A DNA stretch of 5,319 nucleotides from Hyphomicrobiales bacterium (GTDB taxonomy: Bacteria > Pseudomonadota > Alphaproteobacteria > Rhizobiales > TMED25), in contig JADHLM010000071.1 in the NCBI GenBank assembly GCA_016780665.1, positions 1 to 5,319 on the forward strand, written 5' to 3'. This document shows positions 1 through 5,319 of the stretch, one piece after another. Each line of letters begins with the position of its first letter. Positions within the stretch are counted from its first letter, which is position 1. A program made the position numbers and the translations under genes. Below the pieces are notes generated by a model, which searched no databases, was not told where the DNA came from, and saw only the letters and a program-made list of their open reading frames with translations.

Positions 1-78
1 GAGCTTTCGAGCTATGGTAATAAATTGGCGTCAAAATAAACTTATCGGACCCGGGGGCGCTACCCGGCGCCTCCACCA
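1..78 (+). ncRNA. ssrA: tmRNA acceptor piece (3' half of tRNA-like domain)
   Basis: This piece carries the amino-acid acceptor end. Visible parts are a small hairpin AGCT-TTCG-AGCT (2-13), the P2 strand (15-28), GGAC (47-50) matching the bases before the T arm in tmRNAs, a five-pair T stem (51-55 with 63-67), a seven-base T loop (56-62, GGCGCTA), the acceptor strand 68-74 and an encoded ACCA (75-78). The T loop lacks the usual TTC start of tRNAs; I cannot tell whether this is typical of alphaproteobacterial two-piece tmRNAs. It is not a stand-alone tRNA: there is no anticodon arm, and its acceptor strand pairs with bases 263-269. The 5' end is uncertain and may be cut by the window edge. Confidence 0.88.
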
Positions 79-262
79 TAAATACATTAAAGGTAATAGG
101 ATGCAAAAAATAAAGGATATTATTAAAATCACTATTGGATTAGAAGTAATTGTTATTTTGGCGTTCTTATGTGTTCTTATGCTCCAAGAAATGGAACTAA
201 AAGATATTTCCATAGAAGCTTGGTAAGAGAAATTAGAGCAAATCAAATAGTGTATTTATGAT
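79..262 (+). other. Intervening segment of the permuted tmRNA gene
   Basis: This 184-base segment links the acceptor CCA end to the first base of the coding piece. In permuted tmRNA genes such a segment is removed from the precursor, leaving two RNAs held together by base pairing. The stretch is AT-rich, unlike the GC-rich ends on either side. It contains an open frame for a possible small membrane protein (101-226). I saw no clear promoter or strong hairpin in it. The boundaries are inferred from the ACCA end and the acceptor-stem partner; exact cleavage sites cannot be read from the sequence. Confidence 0.8.
101..226 (+). CDS. Possible small single-pass membrane protein inside the tmRNA intervening segment
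   Basis: The frame encodes 41 residues beginning MQKIKDIIK and ending SIEAW. A short lysine-bearing N-terminus is followed by one strongly hydrophobic stretch (about residues 10-28, containing VIVILAFLCVLML), then an acidic C-terminal tail. This fits a one-helix inner-membrane mini-protein. AAAGG at 89-93 lies seven bases before the ATG, a plausible ribosome binding site. An upstream in-frame ATG at 14 is unlikely because that frame runs through the acceptor piece. I do not recognise a family. The doubt is real: AT-rich DNA gives short frames rich in Ile, Val and Leu by chance, and the frame lies in RNA expected to be processed away. It may be non-coding. Confidence 0.3.
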   Translation: MQKIKDIIKITIGLEVIVILAFLCVLMLQEMELKDISIEAW

Positions 263-433
263 GGGGGCGAAATAGGATCGACGAGAGCGTAAAAGGCTAC
301 CTTTTACTCGGTATAGTACCACCGTTATCGGGCTAAACTTATAGTTGCAAATGACAACTATGCTCCGGTCGCAGTAGCTGCATAGTCAGCTTGAGCACCG
401 AAACTTAAGCCCTTGTCTCTAGCAAGCCAAGGC
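263..433 (+). ncRNA. ssrA: tmRNA coding piece (5' half of tRNA-like domain, PK1 region, tag frame)
   Basis: The piece opens with acceptor strand GGGGGCG (263-269), followed by the tmRNA D-arm signature around GGATCGACG (275-283). An eight-pair hairpin with a three-base loop follows (289-296 with 300-307). The next bases (308-321) pair with the acceptor piece. CCG (322-324) and CGG (329-331) could form part of pseudoknot PK1. TAGTT precedes the resume codon GCA at 347, echoing the conserved UAGUC before GCA in E. coli. After the tag, AGCCC (408-412) closes a helix with GGGCT (330-334), and CTTG/CAAG (412-415 with 423-426) could form a further short hairpin. The mature 3' end is a guess and may lie a few tens of bases either way. 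Confidence 0.85.
347..385 (+). other. tmRNA proteolysis-tag reading frame
   Basis: Starting at resume codon GCA the frame reads A-N-D-N-Y-A-P-V-A-V-A-A and stops at TAG (383-385). With the alanine carried by the tmRNA itself, the full tag is AANDNYAPVAVAA. The AANDN-aromatic start resembles known alphaproteobacterial tags and supplies the part read by the SspB adaptor. The closing Ala-Ala is the ClpX/ClpA recognition end of SsrA tags. The middle (APV) is shorter than the AEEF section of the Caulobacter tag as I recall it. Confidence 0.9.
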
Positions 434-472
434 GGGGTGTGGGGGCACCTGGCAACAGAACGCCCCTTTTTT
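434..472 (+). terminator. Intrinsic terminator after the tmRNA coding piece
   Basis: GGGGTGT (434-440) pairs with ACGCCCC (460-466) over seven positions, including one G-U pair. Six T residues (467-472) follow immediately. The loop is long (19 bases) and can form an inner or competing GGTG/CACC stem (436-439 with 446-449). This is the only strong GC stem followed by a T run between the tmRNA and sspB, so it probably separates the two transcripts. Confidence 0.7.
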
Positions 473-473
473 A

Positions 474-501
474 CCTCCACCCAATAATTACATCAAAGTT
501 A
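474..501 (+). repeat. Imperfect copy of the acceptor 3' end and start of the intervening segment
   Basis: Bases 474-501 resemble 70-95. CCTCCACC is identical in both (70-77 and 474-481). After a two-base gap, four of five bases match, and then TACATYAAAGKTA matches at eleven of thirteen positions (83-95 and 489-501). In total 23 of 28 aligned columns agree. The copy lies just after the terminator T run and has no T arm before it, so it is not a second acceptor. It may be a degenerate duplicate or a chance AT-rich match anchored by one GC-rich octamer. Confidence 0.45.
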
Positions 502-618
502 TTTTTTCTTATGGTCAATGAGCAGAATTTATCAATTTTTTCACTGATTAAGAAAAATATGTGATTTAAATTTAAGAAATTTTGTTTAATAATTAAAACA
601 ATTTCGATGGTGTAGCAC

Positions 619-1122
619 ATGAATTCTGATTTGATCGGTTATAATAAACTAATGAGTAAAGCAATGATTAATGTTATCATTGACGTTTTATCATTTATCA
701 AAGACAGTAATCATATCCCAGGGGAACATCATCTTTACATAACATTCAGTACGAAAAAAGAAGATGTAATTATCCCTGCAAAATTAAAAGAAAAATTCCC
801 AGATAAAATGACTATAGTGCTTCAACATCAATTCCAAGATCTCGAAATAAAAGAAAATCATTTTTCAGTAACACTTCATTTTGACAATACACCTGAGAAA
901 ATTACTATTCCATATGGAGCCATTACAAGCTTTTTTGATCCAGCAGTTAATTTTGGAATTGATTTTCTTGCACAAAATGAAGTAACTACAGGCACAAAAA
1001 ACAAAAATGATGAGAACAAAACAAATATAGGCAACAGAGAAACATCTATGCAAAAAAAAAGAATAACACCTGAGAACAAAAGATCCGCAGAAATCGTTTC
1101 TTTGAGTGAATTTAAAAAATGA
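619..1122 (+). CDS. sspB: SspB, ClpXP adaptor for SsrA-tagged proteins (alpha type)
   Basis: SspB binds the tmRNA-encoded tag and tethers tagged substrates to the ClpXP protease in the cytoplasm. The 167-residue product starts MNSDLIGYNKLMSKAM, matching the DLIxYxxLxxxA opening of alphaproteobacterial SspB, which supports this ATG although the upstream ribosome site is weak. Family hallmarks are PGEHHLYITF (34-43), the MTIVLQHQFQDL core (64-75), the IPYGAITSFFDP segment (97-108) and FGIDF (112-116). A charged, probably disordered linker (about 118-156) leads to a C-terminal AEIVSLSEFKK. This resembles the conserved tail of alpha SspB proteins and is the likely ClpX-docking motif. It sits directly downstream of the tmRNA gene whose tag it reads. 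fumC begins 19 bases after its stop, so the two are probably cotranscribed. Confidence 0.93.
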   Translation: MNSDLIGYNKLMSKAMINVIIDVLSFIKDSNHIPGEHHLYITFSTKKEDVIIPAKLKEKFPDKMTIVLQHQFQDLEIKENHFSVTLHFDNTPEKITIPYGAITSFFDPAVNFGIDFLAQNEVTTGTKNKNDENKTNIGNRETSMQKKRITPENKRSAEIVSLSEFKK

Positions 1123-1132
1123 ATGAAATTAT

Positions 1133-1136
1133 GAGG
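1133..1136 (+). promoter_or_regulatory. Ribosome binding site of fumC
   Basis: GAGG lies five bases before the ATG at 1142 and is the clearest Shine-Dalgarno match among the protein genes here. It fixes the fumC start and suggests fumC is translated well from a shared sspB transcript. Confidence 0.65.
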
Positions 1137-1141
1137 CAAAA

Positions 1142-2521
1142 ATGAAAAAAAGAATTGAAACCGATACCTTTGGTGAAATAGAAGTTGATAACGATAGGTA
1201 TTGGGGAGCGCAGTCACAAAGATCCATCCAAAACTTCAAAATTGGCTGGGAAAAGCAACCAAGCTCAATAATAAAAGCTTTGGGTGTAGTAAAAGCTGCA
1301 GCTGCAAAAGTGAATATGGATTATGGAAAACTGGACAAAACTATTGGACGAAATATCATAAAAGCAGCACAGGAAGTCATTGATGGCAAACTGAATGATC
1401 ACTTTCCACTCGTTGTTTGGCAAACGGGATCAGGTACTCAATCTAACATGAATGCAAATGAGGTGATATCCAACAGAGCAATAGAAATAATGGGAGGTAA
1501 AATTGGATCAAAATCCCCTGTGCACCCAAATGACCATTGCAATATGTCTCAGTCATCGAATGATACATACCCAACAGCAATGCATATTGCATGTGCTACA
1601 GAGATAATTGATCAACTCATACCCAATCTAAGATCATTCATGAAAAAATTAGATGAAAAATCAAAAAAATGGAATGATATCATTAAAATTGGTCGAACAC
1701 ACACACAAGACGCAACACCATTAACTTTGGGTCAAGAGTTCTCAGGCTATGCAAAACAAATTGAATTTGGAATAGAGAGAATTGAAAATACATTGCCAAG
1801 GTTAATGGAACTTGCGCAGGGTGGTACGGCTGTTGGCACAGGTTTAAATGCACCAAAAGATTTTGGTGAAAAGATAGCAAGAGAAATATCTAAGTTAACA
1901 AATAAGAATTTTACAACTGCTCCAAATAAATTCGAAGCATTATCGGCGCATGATGCGATGATTATGTCTCATGGTGCTATTAATACTGTGGCTGCATCAC
2001 TATTCAAAATCGCCAACGATATAAGATTTCTTGGGAGTGGCCCACGTGCTGGCCTAGGTGAATTGTCATTGCCAGAAAATGAACCAGGCTCATCCATCAT
2101 GCCTGGAAAAGTAAACCCAACACAATGTGAATCATTAACACAAGTTTGTATCCACATTTTTGGAAATAATACTGGAATTTCCATGGCTGGCAGTCAAGGA
2201 CATTTCCAATTAAACGTATATAATCCCATGATGGCTTACAATTTTCTTCAATCAGTAAAATTAATGTCTGACGCAGTTAAATCATTTGAAATAAATTGTT
2301 TAGATGGTCTTGAGCCACGGGAAGACAATATAAAAGCAAATGTTGATAGATCTCTTATGCTAGTTACCGCTTTAGCTCCTAATATTGGCTACGATAAAGC
2401 CGCGGAACTTGCAAAAAAAGCACACAAAAATAATACTACTCTTAAAGAAGAAGCAATAAAATCTGGATATATAGATGAAGAAAGCTTTGATAAATTGGTT
2501 GATCCTAAAAAAATGATTTGA
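1142..2521 (+). CDS. fumC: Class II fumarate hydratase (fumarase C)
   Basis: This enzyme catalyses the reversible hydration of fumarate to L-malate in the TCA cycle. It is oxygen-stable, lacks an iron-sulfur cluster and acts as a cytosolic homotetramer. The 459-residue product is full length for the family (E. coli FumC is 467). It shows the N-terminal DTFGEIEV and YWGAQSQRS, the substrate loop SGTQSNMNANEV (98-108), HPNDHCNMSQSSNDTYP (128-144), GRTHTQDATP with catalytic His187 (184-193), GGTAVGTGLN (227-236), and the superfamily signature GSSIMPGKVNP (316-326), whose Ser318, Lys323 and Asn325 are in place. These rule out argininosuccinate lyase, and the C-terminal LVTALAPNIGYDKAAELAKKA favours fumarase over aspartase. 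It probably shares a transcript with sspB and with the RHH gene four bases downstream. Confidence 0.97.
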   Translation: MKKRIETDTFGEIEVDNDRYWGAQSQRSIQNFKIGWEKQPSSIIKALGVVKAAAAKVNMDYGKLDKTIGRNIIKAAQEVIDGKLNDHFPLVVWQTGSGTQSNMNANEVISNRAIEIMGGKIGSKSPVHPNDHCNMSQSSNDTYPTAMHIACATEIIDQLIPNLRSFMKKLDEKSKKWNDIIKIGRTHTQDATPLTLGQEFSGYAKQIEFGIERIENTLPRLMELAQGGTAVGTGLNAPKDFGEKIAREISKLTNKNFTTAPNKFEALSAHDAMIMSHGAINTVAASLFKIANDIRFLGSGPRAGLGELSLPENEPGSSIMPGKVNPTQCESLTQVCIHIFGNNTGISMAGSQGHFQLNVYNPMMAYNFLQSVKLMSDAVKSFEINCLDGLEPREDNIKANVDRSLMLVTALAPNIGYDKAAELAKKAHKNNTTLKEEAIKSGYIDEESFDKLVDPKKMI

Positions 2522-2525
2522 ATCA

Positions 2526-2735
2526 ATGAAAAAGCGGTCAATAAGTATAGCAGGGCATCGGACAAGTATTGCTCTAGAGGATGAATTCTGGATTTTGGTT
2601 CAAAAAATATCCGTTGAAATGAATTTATCTATCCCCAAATTGCTTGAGTTAATTGAAAACCAAAAGAAAAGTGATAATTTAGCATCTGCAATTAGATTAT
2701 ATGTGTTAGATTATTCCACAAAAAACAGAAATTAG
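2526..2735 (+). CDS. Ribbon-helix-helix domain protein (COG4321/RHH_4-like)
   Basis: The 69-residue product opens with MKKRSISIAGHRTSIALEDEFW. This matches small alphaproteobacterial ribbon-helix-helix proteins, where KRSxxIxGHRTSIxLE forms the beta strand that pairs across a dimer and contacts DNA. Two helices follow (about 18-32 and 34-47), and NLASAIRLYVL (51-61) forms the conserved closing helix. Family members are annotated as predicted DNA-binding proteins; to my knowledge the targets are unknown. The ATG lies only four bases after the fumC stop and has no convincing Shine-Dalgarno, so it is probably translated by coupling to fumC. Proximity to fumC and sspB recurs in Alphaproteobacteria, as I recall, but gives no specific role. 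Autoregulation of the cluster is possible and unproven. Confidence 0.85.
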   Translation: MKKRSISIAGHRTSIALEDEFWILVQKISVEMNLSIPKLLELIENQKKSDNLASAIRLYVLDYSTKNRN

Positions 2736-2783
2736 TTGGTTAATTCAATTTATATAACTCAAATTACATAACAATAGTATAGG

Positions 2784-2789
2784 TATAAT
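2784..2789 (+). promoter_or_regulatory. -10 box of a likely uvrD promoter
   Basis: TATAAT (2784-2789) is a perfect sigma-70 -10 hexamer in the 59-base gap before uvrD. No good -35 element stands 16-18 bases upstream; AAATTA at 2761-2766 is the positional candidate. Transcription would start near 2795-2796, at or within the uvrD ATG, so an RNA from this promoter would have little or no leader. The AT-rich background makes chance matches common. Confidence 0.45.
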
Positions 2790-2794
2790 TTATT

Positions 2795-5029
2795 ATGAAC
2801 ACTGATTATCTATCCTATCTCAATGAACAACAGAAAGCTGCTGTCCTCCATACTGAAGGCCCTCTATTAATACTCGCGGGAGCCGGCACAGGTAAAACAA
2901 GCGTCTTAACTTCAAGACTTGCACACATTATTAACAAAAAACTAGCGTTTCCAAATAATATTTTAGCAGTTACTTTTACAAACAAAGCTGCAAAAGAGAT
3001 GCAACTCAGAATTGGAAATATCATTGGTAAAGCGGTTGAAGGTATGAATTGGCTTGGTACATTTCATTCTATTGGAACAAAGTTACTAAGAATGCATGCA
3101 GAACTGGTTGGTTTAAAAAGTGACTTTACAATTTTAGATACCGATGACCAACTAAAAGTTATAAAAGAAGTTATTAAACTTCTAGACATTGATGAAAAGC
3201 AATTTCCTCCGAGGTTATTTCTTTCATTTATTGATCAATGCAAGAATAAGGGACTTACACCAGAAAGGGTTAAAACTGAAATAGACCTAGATTTTATCCA
3301 TGAAAAAAGCACAGAAGTATATAAGAATTACCAACAAAGGTTAAAGACACTAAATTCAGCTGATTTCGGAGATTTATTGATGTTACCTTTGCAAATTTTA
3401 ATAAAAAATGAAGCAATACTTGATAAGTTTCAATCAACTTTTAAGTATATCCTAGTCGATGAGTATCAGGATACAAATACAGTTCAGTATCTACTACTCA
3501 GAATTTTATCCCAGAAAAATAGAAATATTGCATGTGTCGGTGATGATGACCAATCTATATATGGTTGGAGAGGAGCTGATGTAAATAATATATTAAACTT
3601 TGAAAAAGATTTTGATGGATCAAAAATAATCCGGCTTGAAAAAAACTACAGATCTACTGTGAATATACTAGGCGCTGCGAGGAGTTTAATTGCAAATAAT
3701 ATTGATAGACTGGGGAAAGAATTATCTTCCAGCTCAGATGATGTAGGTGACAAAGTCAAACTTGTGTCTGTATGGAGTGCAGAGGATGAAGCAATATTTA
3801 TATCAGATGAAATTGATAGAAAATTAATATCAAAAATTGATCTAGATCAGATATCAATCCTTGTAAGAGCAAGTTTTCAAATGAGAGAAATTGAAGATAG
3901 ATTAATACTAAACAGTATACCATATAGAGTAATTGGTGGTCCAAAATTCTATGAAAGACAAGAAATAAGAGATGTAATTGCTTATTTGCAATTATTATTA
4001 AACCAAAATCATGATCTTAAATTTGAGCGTATACTAAATGTTCCAAAAAGAGGCTTGGGTGAAACAACCATCAGAATGCTTAATGACGCATCAAAGATAT
4101 ATAACTTATCACTTTTTGATGTTTCAAAAAAGCTCATACAAACTGACGAGTTAAAACCTCAACAGAGGACTCAACTTAGTGGCTTTATAGCAATGATTGA
4201 AAATTGGAAACAAAAATTAAATGAGTTAGACCACGTTACTCTCACTGAACTAATTTTAGAAGACTCAGGTTACATAGAAATGTGGGAGAAAGATAAAACG
4301 CCAACGAGCCTAACGAGAATAGAAAATATTAAGGAACTTGTTGGACAAATTGCCGAATTTAATTCATTGCATGAATTCATTGAGCACATCTCATTGGTAC
4401 TTGAAGTTGAGAATGATCAGAGTTCTAGCAAAGTTAGCTTGATGACTCTACACTCTGCAAAAGGACTTGAATTTGATTGTGTTTTTATGCCTGGTCTTGA
4501 AGAAGGTATTTTTCCAAATCAAAGATCATTAGATGAAAAAGGTAATAGTGGACTTGAAGAAGAGCGAAGGCTTGCTCATGTAGGAATGACACGAGCAAAG
4601 AAATATCTATACATAATTCATTCGCAAAACCGAAGGGTTTATGGTAATTGGATGCAATCAATTCCTTCTCGTTTCATTTCTGAAATTTCGAGAGAATTTA
4701 TTGATGATGCCTCAACCTTAAGTGGAACTACAATAAATACCTATGGTAATGGTATTCAGACCACATCAGCATTTGATTATCAAAAGAAGAAATTGTCAGC
4801 TATTGATAGATTAAAGGCTGCAGGACATTTCAATAATAACATAGAAGCTATCGAAGAGATTTCAGATTATAATAATGCTAGCGTATTGCAAAATCAGCGT
4901 GTTTTTCATACTAAATTTGGATATGGAATTGTAATTGATAATGAAAATGATCGGGTTGAGGTTGATTTCGATAAAGCTGGCAAGAAAATTGTTCTATCTT
5001 CGTATTTAGAAGTTGTTAAAAATGACTAA
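2795..5029 (+). CDS. uvrD: UvrD/PcrA-family 3'-5' DNA helicase (SF1A)
   Basis: This is an ATP-driven 3'-5' helicase. UvrD/PcrA removes the incised strand in nucleotide excision repair, works in mismatch repair, clears RecA filaments and can contact RNA polymerase. The 744-residue product has all SF1A motifs in order: Q motif LNEQQKAAV (9-17), Walker A AGAGTGKTS (28-36), Ia VTFTNKAAKEM (59-69), Ib TFHSIG (89-94), Walker B ILVDEYQDTN (219-228), III VGDDDQSIYGWRGAD (248-262), IV LEKNYRST (281-288), V MTLHSAKGLEFD (550-561) and VI ERRLAHVGMTRAKK (590-603). A polar, Asn-rich linker (about 640-700) leads to a C-terminal Tudor-like domain (RVFHTKFGYGIV, 702-713). That domain is typical of UvrD/PcrA and absent from Rep, and RecB-type nuclease motifs are missing. 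The ATG at 2795 places the Q motif at the usual distance. The stop overlaps prmA. Confidence 0.95.
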   Translation: MNTDYLSYLNEQQKAAVLHTEGPLLILAGAGTGKTSVLTSRLAHIINKKLAFPNNILAVTFTNKAAKEMQLRIGNIIGKAVEGMNWLGTFHSIGTKLLRMHAELVGLKSDFTILDTDDQLKVIKEVIKLLDIDEKQFPPRLFLSFIDQCKNKGLTPERVKTEIDLDFIHEKSTEVYKNYQQRLKTLNSADFGDLLMLPLQILIKNEAILDKFQSTFKYILVDEYQDTNTVQYLLLRILSQKNRNIACVGDDDQSIYGWRGADVNNILNFEKDFDGSKIIRLEKNYRSTVNILGAARSLIANNIDRLGKELSSSSDDVGDKVKLVSVWSAEDEAIFISDEIDRKLISKIDLDQISILVRASFQMREIEDRLILNSIPYRVIGGPKFYERQEIRDVIAYLQLLLNQNHDLKFERILNVPKRGLGETTIRMLNDASKIYNLSLFDVSKKLIQTDELKPQQRTQLSGFIAMIENWKQKLNELDHVTLTELILEDSGYIEMWEKDKTPTSLTRIENIKELVGQIAEFNSLHEFIEHISLVLEVENDQSSSKVSLMTLHSAKGLEFDCVFMPGLEEGIFPNQRSLDEKGNSGLEEERRLAHVGMTRAKKYLYIIHSQNRRVYGNWMQSIPSRFISEISREFIDDASTLSGTTINTYGNGIQTTSAFDYQKKKLSAIDRLKAAGHFNNNIEAIEEISDYNNASVLQNQRVFHTKFGYGIVIDNENDRVEVDFDKAGKKIVLSSYLEVVKND

Positions 5030-5319
5030 ATATGTTGAAGCAATTATCAAGTCTGATCTTTCAATAGATGAATTGGATGATGATTATTTATTTGAAAAAG
5101 GTATCATATCAATTTCACAAGCAAATACAGGGAAAGATCAATGCATTAGTTTTCATTTTGATAAAAAAAATGAAACTAATATTATAAAAATAATTCAGAG
5201 TGTATTTGGAAAATTTGTAAACTTTAATATAAAAAACATTCCAAAAAAAAATTGGGTAATTGAGACACAAAAGAATCTAAAACCTATTATCAGTAAAGAT
5301 ATCATTATACATAATGATA
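5022..5319 (+). CDS. prmA: Ribosomal protein L11 methyltransferase, 5' part only
   Basis: PrmA trimethylates ribosomal protein L11 using S-adenosylmethionine. Only 99 codons are present and the frame runs open off the window end; the full protein is usually near 280-300 residues. The visible part is the poorly conserved N-terminal substrate-recognition domain. Identification rests on NWVIETQKNLKPIISKDIIIHND (about 76-98), which aligns with the family's DWVxENQRxFxPxxxGRFFVHxS segment joining this domain to the catalytic core. The SAM-binding motifs lie beyond the window. The ATG falls inside the uvrD stop region, overlapping it by eight bases (5022-5029), so translation is probably coupled. 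An upstream Shine-Dalgarno is not evident. The call is inference from one segment plus length and context. Confidence 0.75.
   Translation, partial: MTKYVEAIIKSDLSIDELDDDYLFEKGIISISQANTGKDQCISFHFDKKNETNIIKIIQSVFGKFVNFNIKNIPKKNWVIETQKNLKPIISKDIIIHND

Larger units (their letters stand above)
1..466 (+). ncRNA. ssrA: Circularly permuted (two-piece) transfer-messenger RNA gene
   Basis: tmRNA rescues ribosomes stalled on broken mRNA: it enters as an alanyl-tRNA mimic, then supplies a short frame encoding a degradation tag. The normal gene halves are swapped here, as is known for Alphaproteobacteria. The 3' half of the tRNA-like domain ends in ACCA at 75-78, and the 5' half starts at 263. The seven-base acceptor stem pairs 263-269 (GGGGGCG) with 68-74 (CGCCTCC). 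Its third pair, 265 with 72, is G-U, the alanine identity element. A long P2-like helix joins the two pieces: 308-321 with 15-28, twelve of fourteen pairs including wobbles. A P5-like helix (330-334 with 408-412) encloses the tag frame. The left end may lie outside the window, since the first hairpin starts at base 2. The 466 end is the base of the terminator stem; mature ends are not visible. Confidence 0.93.

Noticed and set aside
47..78. A tRNA 3' end (T arm, acceptor strand, CCA) suggesting a truncated tRNA gene at the window start.
   Set aside because: There is no anticodon or D arm upstream, and the acceptor strand pairs over seven bases with 263-269, so it belongs to the permuted tmRNA.
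14..100. An upstream ATG at 14 that would lengthen the 41-residue frame to 70 residues.
   Set aside because: This part overlaps the P2 strand, T arm and CCA end of the tmRNA acceptor piece, whose RNA structure explains the bases better. The ATG at 101 has the better ribosome-site spacing.
541..601. Inverted repeats before sspB: TCAC/GTGA (541-544, 561-564) and TTGTTTAA with TTAAAACAA (582-601), possible operators.
   Set aside because: They are short, imperfect and AT-only or nearly so in an AT-rich gap. No recognisable -35/-10 pair frames them, so I cannot support an operator or exact promoter for sspB.
876..1217. A 113-codon antisense open frame across the end of sspB and the start of fumC.
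   Set aside because: It lies opposite two clearly conserved genes, shows no recognisable domain and has a composition expected of a reverse-strand shadow.
1969..2184. An antisense open frame opposite the fumarase signature region.
   Set aside because: The plus-strand frame carries the conserved GSSIMPGKVNP motif; the antisense frame is a by-product.
1..5319. A novel defence, mobile or CRISPR system.
   Set aside because: There is no transposase, integrase, toxin-antitoxin pair, spaced direct-repeat array or nuclease cassette. The UvrD protein has no fused nuclease or partner gene and fits the housekeeping repair helicase; the RHH protein lacks a toxin neighbour.

Overview
The window comes from an AT-rich alphaproteobacterium. 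Three things point there: the circularly permuted (two-piece) tmRNA gene, the alpha-type SspB adaptor, and the sspB-fumC-ribbon-helix-helix gene order. Low GC and tight packing would suit a streamlined marine lineage (Pelagibacterales/SAR11-like or a similar AT-rich group) or a Rickettsiales relative. The sequence alone does not decide between these.

Layout: positions 1-78 hold the acceptor piece of a permuted ssrA gene, which may begin left of the window. Positions 79-262 are the intervening segment, which contains a possible 41-residue membrane mini-protein. From 263 runs the coding piece, with the tag frame at 347-385 and a likely intrinsic terminator at 434-472. A short AT-rich gap (473-618) starts with an imperfect copy of the acceptor 3' end. 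A plus-strand cluster follows: sspB (619-1122), fumC (1142-2521) and a COG4321-like ribbon-helix-helix gene (2526-2735). After a 59-base gap with a strong -10 box sits a UvrD/PcrA-type helicase (2795-5029). The 5' part of prmA (5022 to the window end) overlaps the helicase stop codon. All genes are on the plus strand.

Functional links: tmRNA adds a tag reading AANDNYAPVAVAA to stalled polypeptides, and SspB hands tagged proteins to ClpXP. The first 500 bases and the next gene are therefore two successive steps of one ribosome-rescue and proteolysis pathway. fumC (TCA cycle) and the RHH protein appear to share the sspB transcript. uvrD and prmA look like a second unit.

I see no undescribed defence, mobile or CRISPR system; most of the window is housekeeping. 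The points most worth a second look all concern the tmRNA locus: a mini-ORF in the intervening segment, a repeat of the acceptor 3' end beyond the coding piece, and mutually exclusive hairpins at the 3' end. A possibly leaderless uvrD start is a further point.
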